From Pseudomonadota bacterium (lineage in GTDB: Bacteria > Pseudomonadota > Gammaproteobacteria > UBA5335), in assembly GCA_002862435.1 (NCBI GenBank), contig PKDC01000014.1, forward strand, positions 1 to 64,000: a stretch of DNA of 64,000 nt. Direction: 5' to 3'. Positions 1 to 10,969 of this stretch are shown here, in pieces. A program made the position numbers and the translations under genes. The first letter of the stretch is position 1; each line of letters opens with the position of its first letter. The notes under the pieces were generated by a model, which made no database searches, had not been told where the DNA came from, and saw only the letters and a program-made list of their open reading frames with translations.

Positions 1-211
1 GCCCGCCCCAGCGCCGGCCGATCTGGAAATAGGTCTGGTCCCCCAGCGTGCTGGCGACGGCGGCGACCAGCATCACGAGGCGCAGATCGAGCAGCCCTTG
101 ATGGGCGGCCACCCCGGCGGCCAGCAGCACGGTTTCCCCTTCCAGGATCGCGCCCACGGCGACGGCGAAATAGCCGTAGCGGGCGATGGCCGCGGTCAGG
201 GACAGGCTCAT
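1..211 (-). CDS. DedA/VTT-family membrane protein, N-terminal part (cut by window start)
   Basis: The minus strand from the ATG at 211 reads about 70 residues and runs off the window. It opens with a hydrophobic stretch, then EGETVLLAAGVAAHQG and GDQTYFQIGRRWG. These match the start of DedA/SNARE-associated (VTT) inner-membrane proteins: an early conserved acidic residue after the first membrane segment and a GD(Q)xxYxxGRxxG motif. The family acts in membrane lipid and undecaprenyl-phosphate carrier translocation. The C-terminal half is outside the window, so the subfamily cannot be fixed. Confidence 0.75.
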   Translation of the reverse strand, partial: MSLSLTAAIARYGYFAVAVGAILEGETVLLAAGVAAHQGLLDLRLVMLVAAVASTLGDQTYFQIGRRWGG

Positions 212-412
212 GGGATTCCGGGGTGCTCCCGAGAGGATGGCGAGGCGGGGATTATCCGCCATCGCGCCGCGACTGTCGCGCGACGCGGCTCAGAAGCACG
301 TGGATCACTCATTTGCCGGATCAGCGCGTGCCCATCTGGATTGACAGGGGGCAGAAGCCGTGATCTGGTCGATTTGCCTGTGCCATTGGAGCTCGGCGGC
401 AGGCACCGGAAT

Positions 413-1789
413 TCATTCCACGCCCAGTTTCTTGAGGCGGTAGCGCAGGGCGCGGAAGGTGATACCGAGGGCGCGGGCGGTGGCGGTGCGGTTCCAGCGG
501 TGCGCTTCGAGGGCTTGCAGGATGGTTGCCCGCTCGATGTGCTCCAGGGCGCCGTCAAGATCGGCGGGCGCCGGGGCGGCACGGGGCGACGGCGCGCCGG
601 AGGCAGGCTGATCCTCATGGGCCGCCATGGCCATGCTGCCCGGGGATTCGGCATCGGGCAGTTGCAGGTGTTCGGTGGCAATCACGCGGCCGTCGCACAG
701 GGTGTAGGCGCGCTGCAGGATGTTCTCCAGTTCGCGCACGTTGCCTGGGAAGGGGTAGGCGTGCAGCGCGCGCCAGGCGCCTTCCTCCAGCTTGGGCGGG
801 GAATCGCCGGCGATCTGACGCAGGATGTGGTCGGTGAGCTGGGGTAGGTCCTGGCGCCGCTCGCGCAGCGGCGGCACGCGCAGCTCGATGACATTGATGC
901 GGTAGTACAGATCCTGCCGGAATTGGCCCGTCTGGAGCATGTGTTCCAGCGGTTTGTGGGTGGCGGAGAGCAGGCGCACGTCCACCCCCACTTCGCGATT
1001 TTCCCCGACCGGACGCACGGCGCGCTCCTGGATGGCGCGCAACAGCTTCACCTGCATCGGCAGCGGCAGTTCGGCGACCTCGTCCAGGAACAGGGTGCCA
1101 CCATTGGCGGCGCGGAACATGCCGAGATTGTCGCTCACCGCGCCGGTAAAGCTGCCTTTCTTGTGGCCGAACAGTTCACTTTCCATGAGCTCCGTGGGCA
1201 GGGCGCCGCAGTTGACCGGGACAAAGGCCGCATCCCCTCGGCTGCTCTGGGTGTGGATGAGGCGCGCCACCAGTTCCTTGCCGGTGCCGGATTCGCCGCT
1301 GATGTAGATCGGTGCCTGGCTGCGCGAGACCTTGGCGATCATGCCGCGCAGCCGGCGCATGGGTTCGGAGTCGCCGAGGAGGATGTGGCGGGTGCGGCGC
1401 TCGGGTCGTTGGGCGCCGTGGCCCTTGAGGGCGGTGGTGACCAGGGCGCGCAGGACTTCCAGATCCACGGGCTTGGACACGAAATCATAGGCGCCCGCCT
1501 TGAGCGCCTCGACGGCCAGCTCTACATTGCCGTGGGCGGTAATCACCGCGATGGGCAGTTCGCTGGCGGTGCTGCTGACCTCCCGCACCAGGTCAATGCC
1601 GCTGCCGTCGGGCAGGCGCATGTCGGTCAGGCACAGGGCGTAGACATGCTTGGCCAGGAGCTGGCGCGCCTGGGCCAGGTTCGCGGCCTTGTGGCAGGTC
1701 AGGCCCATGCGATCCAGGGTCAGTTCCAGCAGGGTCAGGATGTCCGGTTCGTCATCGACGATGAGAATGGTGGGGCGGGGCTCCTGCAT
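413..1789 (-). CDS. pilR: NtrC-family response regulator, PilR type
   Basis: This 458-residue sigma-54 activator probably controls type IV pilin transcription. It has a receiver domain (residues 6-120, acidic pair DD at 12-13, phospho-acceptor D56), an AAA+ domain with Walker A GESGTGKE (165-172), the sigma-54 contact loop GSFTGA (212-217) and Walker B FLDE (near 236), then a Fis-type helix-turn-helix ending in RYRLKKLGVE. I start at the ATG giving MQEPRPTILIVDDE, because a longer in-frame reading would overlap the kinase gene. It begins 4 bases after the pilS stop, so the pair is one operon. The PilR name rests on pairing with a multi-pass membrane kinase of PilS type; pilA itself is not in the window. 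Confidence 0.87.
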   Translation of the reverse strand: MQEPRPTILIVDDEPDILTLLELTLDRMGLTCHKAANLAQARQLLAKHVYALCLTDMRLPDGSGIDLVREVSSTASELPIAVITAHGNVELAVEALKAGAYDFVSKPVDLEVLRALVTTALKGHGAQRPERRTRHILLGDSEPMRRLRGMIAKVSRSQAPIYISGESGTGKELVARLIHTQSSRGDAAFVPVNCGALPTELMESELFGHKKGSFTGAVSDNLGMFRAANGGTLFLDEVAELPLPMQVKLLRAIQERAVRPVGENREVGVDVRLLSATHKPLEHMLQTGQFRQDLYYRINVIELRVPPLRERRQDLPQLTDHILRQIAGDSPPKLEEGAWRALHAYPFPGNVRELENILQRAYTLCDGRVIATEHLQLPDAESPGSMAMAAHEDQPASGAPSPRAAPAPADLDGALEHIERATILQALEAHRWNRTATARALGITFRALRYRLKKLGVE

Positions 1790-1793
1790 GGGA

Positions 1794-3431
1794 TCAATCC
1801 TTTTTGAAGTCGGCGTCGGGCAAGGCAATGCGGAATCGGCAGCCGGTTCCGGCATGGGCCACCTGCGCCAGACTGGCGTCGTTGAACTCGCACAATTCCC
1901 GTGACAGATACAGTCCCAGTCCCGTTCCGCTGCGACTGGTGGTGAAGAACGGCTCGAACAGCCGGGCTGCCGCGTCGGGTGCAATGCCGGGACCGTTATC
2001 CGTCACATGCAGATGGATTCGGCCGTTGCCGGGAATTCTTTCGCATCCGATCTCGATTCGTACGGGACCCCGGGCGGGTTGGCCATGCCGGCGGGCATTG
2101 TCCAGCAGGTTGGTCAGTACCTGGGACAGGTGGCCGGGGTCCATGCGCACTTGCAGATCGAGGCGCGGGAGTTGCAGATCGATCTGGGCCTCGGCGGGAT
2201 CCAGCCCTTCGCTGTAGTGGGCGATGAAGGTGTCGAGCCAATCGGCCAATGGGAGGATTTCAGGGGTCGAGGGGCGCTGGCGGGAGAGCTGCAGGATGTC
2301 AGTGATGATGCCATTGATACGGCCGGCATGGTGGCGCACGATCTCCACCAGGCTTTGGTTCTGCGCGTCCAGCACGATCGATTCGGCCAACAGCGCGGCG
2401 GCATGACTGATGGCGGAAAGGGGGTTGCGGATCTCATGGGCGATGCCGGCGGTGAGCCGCCCCAGCGCGGACAGCTTCATCTCCTGCATGCGGGCCTTGG
2501 CCTGGCCCAGGTCTTCCAGGGTGATGAGGGTAATGGCGCCCTCCTGCCCCAGGGGGGTGAAATGGATGACGTATTCCTGTTTGCTTTCCCCTGCTTGGAA
2601 TAGCGGGGCGTCCTCAAGGGGAAGAACGCGCCAGCGTGTCCACAAGCGTTCCAGATCGGGGGACAAGGTGGCCAGGTCGGTGCTGCGGATGGCGGGTCCC
2701 AGGATGTCACGGGCCTGGGCATTGGCGAGCCGCACCCGGCCGCGTGGACTGACCACCAGGACGCCACTGTGTAGCCGATCGATGATCACCTCGTTGAGCC
2801 GGGCCAGATCGGCCAGTTCCCGGCCCGCCCGGTCGGCGAAACGGGTGCTGTCATTGGCGCGGCGCGTCAGGACATTGGCGCCCCAGGTGGCACCAAAGGC
2901 GGCGGCTCCCAGCAAGCCGGCGTGGGGCCAGGCCACGGTTCCCCATCCGTACAATTGGGCAATCAGCGCGATCCCCAGGACATGGAAGCTGGCCAGGGCC
3001 GCGTAAGACAGCGCCTGCCGCGAGGGCATGACCAGGCCGGCGCCAACGCAGGAGAGCAGCAACACCAATCCCAGCCCACTGCCCAGCCCGCCGGTGGCCA
3101 GAATAAGGGCGCAGATCCAGGGCAGGTCCAGGCCCAGTTGCAACCAGGCCTGGACTTCCAGGCGGGGTTGGCGCCGCAGCAGGGTGAGCATCCAGAGCCC
3201 GCCCAGGGCGATCTGGGCACCGAGCAGGCTTGGAAAGGGCGGCTGAACCGGCAGCTCCAGATGACCCACAACAGCGATCCAGGACAGGCCCAACAGCAGC
3301 CCCGCGAAGCCGATCCGGAACAGATTGAGCAACACCAGCAGCCGCCGTTCGGCCCGGTCCGGCTCGGGAACGGACTGCAAGCGGGGCCAGGCGCCGGTGG
3401 CGAGGATCGGATCAGCAGCGGTCAAGGACAT
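1794..3431 (-). CDS. pilS: Sensor histidine kinase, PilS type
   Basis: This 545-residue membrane histidine kinase is the partner of the PilR-like regulator immediately downstream. About six hydrophobic segments fill residues 28-190. A PAS-like region follows (near 220-300), then a HisKA domain with the H-box AGIAHEIRNPLSA (about residue 335) and an HATPase domain with N-box TNLLDNARRHG, G1 DNGPGIA and G2 GTGLGLYL. In the PilS family the membrane segments sense pilin in the inner membrane and the kinase phosphorylates PilR. Assignment is by architecture and gene pairing. The upstream gap to sucC (3432-3605) lies between divergent genes; I see no distinct site in it. Confidence 0.87.
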   Translation of the reverse strand: MSLTAADPILATGAWPRLQSVPEPDRAERRLLVLLNLFRIGFAGLLLGLSWIAVVGHLELPVQPPFPSLLGAQIALGGLWMLTLLRRQPRLEVQAWLQLGLDLPWICALILATGGLGSGLGLVLLLSCVGAGLVMPSRQALSYAALASFHVLGIALIAQLYGWGTVAWPHAGLLGAAAFGATWGANVLTRRANDSTRFADRAGRELADLARLNEVIIDRLHSGVLVVSPRGRVRLANAQARDILGPAIRSTDLATLSPDLERLWTRWRVLPLEDAPLFQAGESKQEYVIHFTPLGQEGAITLITLEDLGQAKARMQEMKLSALGRLTAGIAHEIRNPLSAISHAAALLAESIVLDAQNQSLVEIVRHHAGRINGIITDILQLSRQRPSTPEILPLADWLDTFIAHYSEGLDPAEAQIDLQLPRLDLQVRMDPGHLSQVLTNLLDNARRHGQPARGPVRIEIGCERIPGNGRIHLHVTDNGPGIAPDAAARLFEPFFTTSRSGTGLGLYLSRELCEFNDASLAQVAHAGTGCRFRIALPDADFKKD

Positions 3432-3605
3432 GGGCGGATTCCGAAGAGACGGGATTTTGACGGCGAGGTCTGTTGGGGGCTATACAGCAAGAATTACGCC
3501 TGAAAACCCGTCTGGACACTGCCCGGATGGCCTTGGCGACCTGAGCCAAGTGGAGGAGAATACAAACCCGCCCGTTTCCCCATGCGCCCAGGAGGGTCCC
3601 GCCCG

Positions 3606-4769
3606 ATGAATCTCCACGAATACCAGGCCAAACAACTTTTTGCCGAGTTCGGCATCCCGGTGCCGGAAGGCCAACCCGCTACCGATCCCGCGGGCGCCCG
3701 CGCGGCGGCCGAGGCGCTCGGCGGGGGGCGCTGGGTCGTCAAGGCGCAGGTGCATGCCGGCGGACGGGGCAAGGGCGGCGGCGTGAAGCTGGTGGAAAGC
3801 CCGCAGGCGGCGTCTGAGGCGGCGGCGGCCATGCTGGGCATGCAGTTGGTGACGCATCAGACCGACGCCAAGGGTTTGCCGGTTCACACCGTGCTGGTGG
3901 AAAAGGCGGGCAGCATTGCCCGCGAACTCTATGTAAGCCTGCTCACCGACCGGGCCACCGAGAGCGTGGTGTTCATGGCCTCTGCTGCCGGTGGCATGGA
4001 CATCGAGGAGGTGGCCGCCAGCACACCGGAAAAGATCATCACTGTGACCGTGCCGCCTGCCCAGGGCTTTTCGTCCTATCAGGCGCGGCGACTGGCTTTC
4101 GGCATGGGCCTCGCGGGCGAGGAAATCCCGCAGTTCGTGGCCATTGCCAAGGGGCTCTATGACCTCTACGTGGCCAGCGACGCCAGCCTGATGGAGATCA
4201 ATCCCCTGATCGTGACCGATCAAGGTCGGCTCATGGCGCTGGATGGCAAGATCAACCTGGACGACAACGCCCTGTATCGCCAGCCGCGCCTGGTGGCATG
4301 GGAAGACGCCAGCCAGGAAGACGCGCGCGAGCATGAGGCGGCCGCCCATCACCTGAATTATGTGACGCTGGATGGCGAGATCGGCTGCATGGTCAACGGC
4401 GCGGGCCTGGCCATGGCGACCATGGACGTGATCCAGCTCTACGGCGGCACGCCGGCAAATTTCCTCGACGTCGGCGGCGGCACCACGGCGGCGCGGGTGG
4501 CCGAGGCCTTCAAGCTGATCGTGGCCGATCCCAAGGTGAAGGCCATCCTGATCAACATCTTCGGCGGCATCGTGCGCTGCGACCTGATCGCCGAGGGCAT
4601 CATCGCCGCGGTCAAGGAAGTGGGTGTCACCATGCCGGTGGTGGTGCGGCTGGAAGGCACCAATGTCGACCAGGGCAGGGCGCTGCTCGCACAAAGCGGG
4701 CTGGCCATCATCACGGGCGAGGATCTGGACGACGCGGCGCGCAAGGCCGTGGCAGCGGCGAAGGGCTGA
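3606..4769 (+). CDS. sucC: Succinyl-CoA synthetase (ADP-forming), beta subunit
   Basis: The 387-residue beta subunit of succinate-CoA ligase performs substrate-level phosphorylation in the TCA cycle (succinyl-CoA + ADP + Pi to succinate + ATP + CoA). It starts with the signature [12 protein letters not shown], contains an ATP-grasp domain ([20 protein letters not shown], near residues 42-61) and ends with the CoA-ligase fold ([22 protein letters not shown]). Length equals the usual bacterial form. A longer in-frame reading adds eight residues, but this start matches the family and has GGAGG about 10 bases upstream. It is followed after 11 bases by sucD. Confidence 0.97.
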   Translation: MNLHEYQAKQLFAEFGIPVPEGQPATDPAGARAAAEALGGGRWVVKAQVHAGGRGKGGGVKLVESPQAASEAAAAMLGMQLVTHQTDAKGLPVHTVLVEKAGSIARELYVSLLTDRATESVVFMASAAGGMDIEEVAASTPEKIITVTVPPAQGFSSYQARRLAFGMGLAGEEIPQFVAIAKGLYDLYVASDASLMEINPLIVTDQGRLMALDGKINLDDNALYRQPRLVAWEDASQEDAREHEAAAHHLNYVTLDGEIGCMVNGAGLAMATMDVIQLYGGTPANFLDVGGGTTAARVAEAFKLIVADPKVKAILINIFGGIVRCDLIAEGIIAAVKEVGVTMPVVVRLEGTNVDQGRALLAQSGLAIITGEDLDDAARKAVAAAKG

Positions 4770-4780
4770 AGGGAGCATCC

Positions 4781-5656
4781 ATGAGCATTCTGGTCGACAA
4801 GAACACGCGGGTCATTTGCCAGGGCTTTACCGGCAAACAGGGCACCTTCCATTCCGAACAGGCGCTGGCCTATGGCACCCAACTGGTGGGCGGCGTGACG
4901 CCGGGTCGCGGTGGGCAAACCCATCTGGACCTGCCGGTCTTCGATACGGTGCATGGGGCCGTGGCCGCCACCGGTGCCAGCGCAACCATGATCTATGTGC
5001 CGGCGCCCTATGCCGCCGATGCCATTCTGGAGGCGCTGGACGCGGGGATCGCGATCATTGTCTGCATCACCGAGCACATTCCGGTGCAGGACATGATCAA
5101 GGTCAAGGCCGCCATGCGCGGCAGCACCGCCCGTTTGATCGGCCCCAATTGCCCCGGCATCATCACCCCCGGTGCCTGCAAGATCGGCATCATGCCGGCG
5201 ATGATCCATTCCCCCGGCAAGGTCGGCATCGTATCGCGCTCCGGCACCCTCACTTATGAAGCCGTGTTCCAGACCACGCGCCGGGGCCTCGGCCAGTCCA
5301 CCTGCGTCGGCATCGGCGGCGACCCGGTGCACGGCATGAATTTCGTCGATTGCCTGAAGCTGTTCCAGGACGATCCCCAGACCGAGGGCATCATCATGGT
5401 GGGCGAGATCGGCGGCGGCGAGGAAGAGGACGCGGCGGTCTTCATCAAGAACCACGTCACCAAGCCGGTGGTGGGCTACATCGCCGGCGTCACGGCCCCG
5501 GCCGGCAAGCGCATGGGCCACGCCGGCGCCATCATCACCGGCGGCAAGGGCACGGCGGAAGGCAAGTACAGCGCGCTGGAAGCCGCTGGCGTGGCCACGG
5601 TGCGTTCCCCGGCGCAACTCGGGGAGCGCATGGCGCAACTCCTGGGCACTCCCTGA
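4781..5656 (+). CDS. sucD: Succinyl-CoA synthetase, alpha subunit
   Basis: The 291-residue alpha subunit binds CoA and carries the phosphohistidine. A CoA-binding Rossmann domain opens with [18 protein letters not shown] and includes [11 protein letters not shown]. The C-terminal ligase domain includes [12 protein letters not shown] and the active-site histidine in [10 protein letters not shown]. It lies in the usual order directly after sucC with a GGGAG ribosome site, and nadE follows after about 20 bases, so the three are probably cotranscribed. Confidence 0.97.
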   Translation: MSILVDKNTRVICQGFTGKQGTFHSEQALAYGTQLVGGVTPGRGGQTHLDLPVFDTVHGAVAATGASATMIYVPAPYAADAILEALDAGIAIIVCITEHIPVQDMIKVKAAMRGSTARLIGPNCPGIITPGACKIGIMPAMIHSPGKVGIVSRSGTLTYEAVFQTTRRGLGQSTCVGIGGDPVHGMNFVDCLKLFQDDPQTEGIIMVGEIGGGEEEDAAVFIKNHVTKPVVGYIAGVTAPAGKRMGHAGAIITGGKGTAEGKYSALEAAGVATVRSPAQLGERMAQLLGTP

Positions 5657-5677
5657 AACCTGCAAAGGCGCGCAACG

Positions 5678-7282
5678 ATGGTTCGCATCGTCATGGCCCA
5701 ACTGAACCTGTGGGTGGGCGATGTGGCGGGGAATACCACCCGCCTCATCGACGCCACCCGCGAGGCGCACGAACGCTTTGCGCCGGATCTGGTGGTCTTT
5801 CCGGAGTTGGCCCTGACCGGCTATCCGCCCGAGGACCTGCTCTGGCGGCCGGGCTTGCGCACGCGGGTGGAGGAGGCCTTCGAGCGGCTGGCCCATGAGA
5901 TTCTGCCGGTGCCGGTGCTGTTCGGGTATCCCGAATATGCCGGCAAGGACATCTACAACGCCGCCTGCGTGATCGAGGGCGGGCGCATCACGGCGAATTA
6001 CCGCAAGCACCGGCTGCCCAATTACAGCGTGTTTGATGAAAAGCGCTATTTCCAGCCGGGCAATGCGCCCTGCGTGTTTACCTGCGCCGGCCTGCCCGTG
6101 GGCATCACCATCTGTGAAGACATCTGGGGTCCGGAGCCCGCCGCCCTGGCGGCCCAGGCCGGGGCCAAGCTCCTGCTCAACATCAACGCCTCGCCGTTTC
6201 ATTTGAACAAGGGCGTTGAGCGCAGCCAGGAACTGGCGCACCGGGCGACTGAAACCGGTTTGCCGATCCTGTATGTGAACCTCATGGGCGGCCAGGATGA
6301 GCTGGTCTTTGACGGCGAATCCCTGGTCTGTGACGCCAGCGGCAAGATCGTCTACCGCGCGCCGGCCTTCACTGAAGGCTTGTATGCGGTGGATTTTTCC
6401 GCCGATGGCCAGCCCCAGAGATCCGATGAAGTGGCTGAGCCGCTGGGTCTGGAGGCTTCCGTCTACAAGGCGCTGGTGCAGGGCGTGCGGGATTATGTGG
6501 ACCGGCAGCGCTTTCGCGGTGTGGTACTGGGATTGTCGGGAGGGATTGATTCGGCCCTGACGCTGGCCATCGCGGTCGATGCCCTGGGGCCGGCGCGGGT
6601 CATGGCCGTGCTGATGCCGTCGCGCTACACCGCCGACATGAGCGTGGACGATGCCATGGCCCAGGCGCGCACCATGGGCGTGGAAGCGGTGGTGTTGCCG
6701 ATCGAGCGGCCACAGGCGGTGTTCAAGGAGACCCTGGCGCCAATATTCCAGGGATTGCCCGAGGACGTCACGGAGGAAAATCTCCAGGCGCGGATCCGCG
6801 GCGTGTTGCTCATGGCGATCTCCAACAAGACCGGACGCATGGTGCTCACCACCGGCAACAAGAGCGAGATGGCGGTAGGCTATTCGACGCTCTATGGCGA
6901 TATGGTGGGCGGCTTCGCGCCGCTCAAGGACGTGAGCAAGATGCTGGTCTATCGCCTCTCCCACTATCGCAATCTGCTCGCCCCGGTGATCCCCCAGCGC
7001 GTGCTGGACCGACCCCCTTCGGCGGAGCTGCGCCCGGATCAGAAGGACAGCGATTCCCTGCCGCCCTATGAGGTGCTTGACGCCATCCTGGAGCTGTATG
7101 TGGAACAGGACCTGCCCATGTCCGAGATTGTCCGGCGCGGGTTTGACGAGGCGACCGTGCGCCAGATCGGCCGCATGGTGAAGCACGCCGAATACAAGCG
7201 TCGTCAAGCGCCGCCCGGCGTCAAGATTACCCGGCGCGCCTTTGGCCGCGATCGGCGCTACCCCATCTGCTCGGGCTATTGA
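5678..7282 (+). CDS. nadE: Glutamine-dependent NAD+ synthetase
   Basis: The 534-residue enzyme amidates nicotinic acid adenine dinucleotide to NAD+, using ammonia from glutamine. The N-terminal half is a nitrilase-fold glutaminase: E in [17 protein letters not shown] (near 44), K in [19 protein letters not shown] (near 110) and the nucleophile C in [12 protein letters not shown] (near 147). The C-terminal half is the ATP-pyrophosphatase synthetase with the P-loop [10 protein letters not shown] (near 285) and [12 protein letters not shown]. Both domains are intact. It follows sucD on the same strand and is convergent with urtE, whose end lies 6 bases away. Confidence 0.96.
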   Translation: MVRIVMAQLNLWVGDVAGNTTRLIDATREAHERFAPDLVVFPELALTGYPPEDLLWRPGLRTRVEEAFERLAHEILPVPVLFGYPEYAGKDIYNAACVIEGGRITANYRKHRLPNYSVFDEKRYFQPGNAPCVFTCAGLPVGITICEDIWGPEPAALAAQAGAKLLLNINASPFHLNKGVERSQELAHRATETGLPILYVNLMGGQDELVFDGESLVCDASGKIVYRAPAFTEGLYAVDFSADGQPQRSDEVAEPLGLEASVYKALVQGVRDYVDRQRFRGVVLGLSGGIDSALTLAIAVDALGPARVMAVLMPSRYTADMSVDDAMAQARTMGVEAVVLPIERPQAVFKETLAPIFQGLPEDVTEENLQARIRGVLLMAISNKTGRMVLTTGNKSEMAVGYSTLYGDMVGGFAPLKDVSKMLVYRLSHYRNLLAPVIPQRVLDRPPSAELRPDQKDSDSLPPYEVLDAILELYVEQDLPMSEIVRRGFDEATVRQIGRMVKHAEYKRRQAPPGVKITRRAFGRDRRYPICSGY

Positions 7283-7288
7283 CGGCGG

Positions 7289-7978
7289 CTAGACCGACAG
7301 GTAGCCGGTGATTTTGGCGACATCGGCGTCCTCGCGGCGGTCCTCGTGGATGATGCGACCGCGCTCCAGCACCAGGATGCGATCGGCCACCGCCAGCGCG
7401 AAACTCAGCACCTGTTCGGAGACGATCAGTGTGATCTGACGCAGCTTGCGGATCTCGTTCAAGGCGTTGGCAATGTCCTTGATGATCGAGGGCTGGATGC
7501 CTTCGGTCGGTTCGTCCAGCAGCAGCACGCGCGGGTTGGTGGCCAGCGCCCGGGCGATGGCCAATTGTTGTTGCTGCCCCCCGGAGAGATTGCCGCCCTT
7601 GCGGTGACGCATCTCGAACAGGACCGGGAATAATTCGAACAGCTCGTTGGGCACCTGGTTGCTGCGGCTTTTCTCCAGGCCGGTCTGGATGTTTTCCAGC
7701 ACCGTCAGGGCCGGGAAGATCATGCGGCCCTGCGGCACATAGGCCAGCCCCTGCTGGACCCGGCGATGGCTGGGCAGGCCGGTGAGTTCGCTTTGCGCCA
7801 GCCGGATGGTCCCGCCGCGCGTCGGCAGGACGCCCATCAGGGCCTTGAACAGTGTTGATTTCCCCATGCCGTTGCGGCCCATCAGGGCGATTGTTTCATT
7901 CTGGGCAGCGGCAAAGCTCACTTCATTGACGACTTGGCTTTGGCCGTAACTCACACAGAGTCGATCGACTTCAAACAT
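7289..7978 (-). CDS. urtE: Urea/short-chain amide ABC transporter ATPase
   Basis: This 229-residue ABC ATPase is of the LivF/UrtE type. Walker A is GRNGMGKST (34-42), the signature is NLSGGQQQQLAIARAL, and Walker B LLLDEPTEG is followed by IQPSIIKDI. Residues QTGLEKSR and a FPVLFEMRHRKGGNLSGG stretch are typical of UrtE. It is the last gene of a five-gene minus-strand operon (urtA-B-C-D-E), 51 bases after urtD, and should power import together with UrtD. UrtE and the Methylophilus amide-transport ATPase are close relatives, so substrate specificity cannot be read from this protein alone. Confidence 0.92.
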   Translation of the reverse strand: MFEVDRLCVSYGQSQVVNEVSFAAAQNETIALMGRNGMGKSTLFKALMGVLPTRGGTIRLAQSELTGLPSHRRVQQGLAYVPQGRMIFPALTVLENIQTGLEKSRSNQVPNELFELFPVLFEMRHRKGGNLSGGQQQQLAIARALATNPRVLLLDEPTEGIQPSIIKDIANALNEIRKLRQITLIVSEQVLSFALAVADRILVLERGRIIHEDRREDADVAKITGYLSV

Positions 7979-8029
7979 GTGCGATTCCTCAATGGGGGAA
8001 TGGGGTCAGCGGGCAGTGCGCGACGCGGC

Positions 8030-8788
<759 letters not shown>

Positions 8789-8800
8789 GCGCGGATCTCC

Positions 8801-9943
8801 TCATTTCACGGTGTTGGGGCTTGCTTCCGAGGATGGCGGGGCGAGGGCGGGTCGGCGACTGCGCAGGGCGTTCCAGGCCCGTGGCGCGTAGGTTTCATAC
8901 AGTCCCGCCAGCCCCCGGGGGAACAGCAATACCGTGGCGATGAACAGGCTGCCCATGAGATAGAGCCACAATTCCGGGAAGGACTCGGAAAACACCGTCT
9001 TGGCGTAGTTGACGAGCAGCGTGCCGTAGACCGCGCCGATCAAGGAGTAACGCCCTCCCACCGCGGCGAAGATCACCATCTCGATGGAAGGCACCACACC
9101 CACGAAGGAGGGCGACATGAAGCCCACCTGCAGGGTGAACATCGCCCCGCCAATCGCCGAAATGGCGGCCGAGACACAGAAGATGAAAATCTTGATGTTG
9201 GCCACGTCATAACCGGAAAACCGCACGCGGTCCTCCTGATCACGCATGGCCACCAGCAGCAGCCCCAGCTTGCTGGTCAGGATCAGGCGGGCGAGCAGGA
9301 TGACCGCGAGCAAGAGGCCGGAAGTCACGAAATAGAGCAGCCATTTCGCGTCGTCGGTGCGGATGTCCCAACCCAGCAGCGTGCGCAGGTCGGTGATGCC
9401 GTTGATGCCGCCGGTATAGCCCTGTTGGCCGACGATGAGGATGGTCAGGATGGAGGCGATGGCCTGGGTGATGATGGAAAAATACACCCCGCCCACGCGC
9501 CGCTTGAACAGGGCGAAGCTGACCAGCCAGGCGAACAGGGTGGGCACCACCAGGATCGCCACCAAGGTGAGTGGCAGGCTGTAGAACGGCTTCCAGATCC
9601 AGGGCAGCGCGGTGATCTGATTCCAGTCCATGAAGTCCGGGATGCCCGGCGTAGTCTGAATGGCGGTAGTGGCGGGATCAGAGGCTTCCAGCTTGAGAAA
9701 CATGGCCATGCAGTAGCCGCCCAGGCCGAAAAAGATGCCCTGACCCAGGCTCAGGATGCCGCCATAACCCCAGCACAGCACCAGACCCACGGCGACAAAG
9801 GCATAGGTGAGGTATTTGCCCACCAGATTGATGCGGAAGTTGTCCAATCCGATGGGCAGGACCACCAGAATCAAGGCAGCCAGGACTAGAAAGCCCGCCA
9901 GCCCAGAAGGACCACCAAAAAGCTTGTGCAACAGGATTTTCAC
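8801..9943 (-). CDS. urtC: Urea/short-chain amide ABC transporter permease
   Basis: This 380-residue LivM-type permease has eight to ten hydrophobic segments. They include the conserved WGYGGILSLGQGIFFGLGGY region and the coupling-helix region near MRDQEDRVRFSGYDV, with FPRGLAGLY close to the C-terminus. It forms the membrane channel with UrtB. It starts 25 bases downstream of urtB and is followed by urtD after 12 bases. Start and end are consistent with family length. Confidence 0.93.
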   Translation of the reverse strand: MKILLHKLFGGPSGLAGFLVLAALILVVLPIGLDNFRINLVGKYLTYAFVAVGLVLCWGYGGILSLGQGIFFGLGGYCMAMFLKLEASDPATTAIQTTPGIPDFMDWNQITALPWIWKPFYSLPLTLVAILVVPTLFAWLVSFALFKRRVGGVYFSIITQAIASILTILIVGQQGYTGGINGITDLRTLLGWDIRTDDAKWLLYFVTSGLLLAVILLARLILTSKLGLLLVAMRDQEDRVRFSGYDVANIKIFIFCVSAAISAIGGAMFTLQVGFMSPSFVGVVPSIEMVIFAAVGGRYSLIGAVYGTLLVNYAKTVFSESFPELWLYLMGSLFIATVLLFPRGLAGLYETYAPRAWNALRSRRPALAPPSSEASPNTVK

Positions 9944-9968
9944 GGTTCGAGCCTCACTTGACCTGGGG

Positions 9969-10892
9969 TTAGCGCCGGATTCGCAGGTTGAACAGGCCTT
10001 GCGGGCGCAGCATGAGGATGCCCACCACGATCAGGAGTGTGGTCACCTTGGCCATGGATCCGCTGGTGAAGAACTCCAGAATGGACTGGGCCTGGGCAAT
10101 GGCGAACGCCGAGGCGATGGTGCCCAGCAGGCTCGCCGCACCGCCAAACACCACGACCAGAAAGGTGTCGACGATGTAAAGCGAGCCGCTGGTGGGGCCG
10201 GTTGAGGCGATGGTGGTGAATGCCGCGCCTGCAATGCCGGCAGTGCCGCAACCGATGGCGAAGGTCATGCGATCCACCCGGCCGGTATCGATGCCCACAC
10301 AACCGCTCATGATGCGGTTCTGGACCGTGGCGCGCACCCGCAGTCCCCAGCGGGAGCGGAACATGAACAGGAACACGCCCGCCGTGGTGACGGCCGTTAG
10401 GGCCATGACCACCATGCCGTTGATGGGAATCTCGATGCTGTCGGTCACCGGATAGGCCCCCAGCAGCCAGGGGGGAAGGGTGGGGCTGACTTCACGCGCG
10501 CCAAAGGCGGAGCGAAACGTTTGCTGCATGATCAGGCTCAGGCCCCAGGTGGCGAGCAGCGTGTCCAGCGGACGCTTGTAGAGATGGCGAATCAGCCCCA
10601 TTTCAACCAGATAACCGACGGCGAACGCAATCAGGAAGGCCAGGATCACGGCGATGAAAAAGGCATAATCCAGCAGCGCGGGAGCATGCAGCTCGGACCA
10701 GCGCGAGAGCAGGTAGGTGGTATAGGCGCCAATGGTGAGGAACTCGCCATGGGCCATGTTGATGACCCCCATCTGGCCAAAGATGATCGCCAGACCCAGC
10801 GCCATGAGAAGAAAGACACAGAACAGGCTCAGCCCGCTGAACCCCTGCATGGCAAAAATGGAGCCGATTTCAGACCAGGTATAACCCGCCAT
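9969..10892 (-). CDS. urtB: Urea/short-chain amide ABC transporter permease (short form)
   Basis: This 307-residue LivH-type permease has about eight membrane segments, with GLAIIFGQMGVINMAHGEFL near residue 33 and NRIMSGCVGIDTGRVDRMTFAIG in the cytoplasmic loop that contacts the ATPases. Many urea-transporter UrtB proteins carry a 150-200 residue N-terminal extension before this domain; here it is absent. That fits an amide-transporter variant as well as a plain urea permease (inference). It lies 77 bases after urtA. Confidence 0.9.
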   Translation of the reverse strand: MAGYTWSEIGSIFAMQGFSGLSLFCVFLLMALGLAIIFGQMGVINMAHGEFLTIGAYTTYLLSRWSELHAPALLDYAFFIAVILAFLIAFAVGYLVEMGLIRHLYKRPLDTLLATWGLSLIMQQTFRSAFGAREVSPTLPPWLLGAYPVTDSIEIPINGMVVMALTAVTTAGVFLFMFRSRWGLRVRATVQNRIMSGCVGIDTGRVDRMTFAIGCGTAGIAGAAFTTIASTGPTSGSLYIVDTFLVVVFGGAASLLGTIASAFAIAQAQSILEFFTSGSMAKVTTLLIVVGILMLRPQGLFNLRIRR

Positions 10893-10969
10893 GGTGGTTC
10901 ACTCCCGAAAGATGTGGAGGCGTGGACATCGGAGGCAGTACGGCCTCCGATGTCCTTCGATCTTCGTGC

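Noticed and set aside
4439-7207. A 922-codon open frame on the minus strand
   Set aside because: It is the antisense shadow of sucC-sucD-nadE, which are unmistakable on the plus strand; its residue content (His, Gly, Arg, Asp rich) is typical of antisense GC-rich frames.
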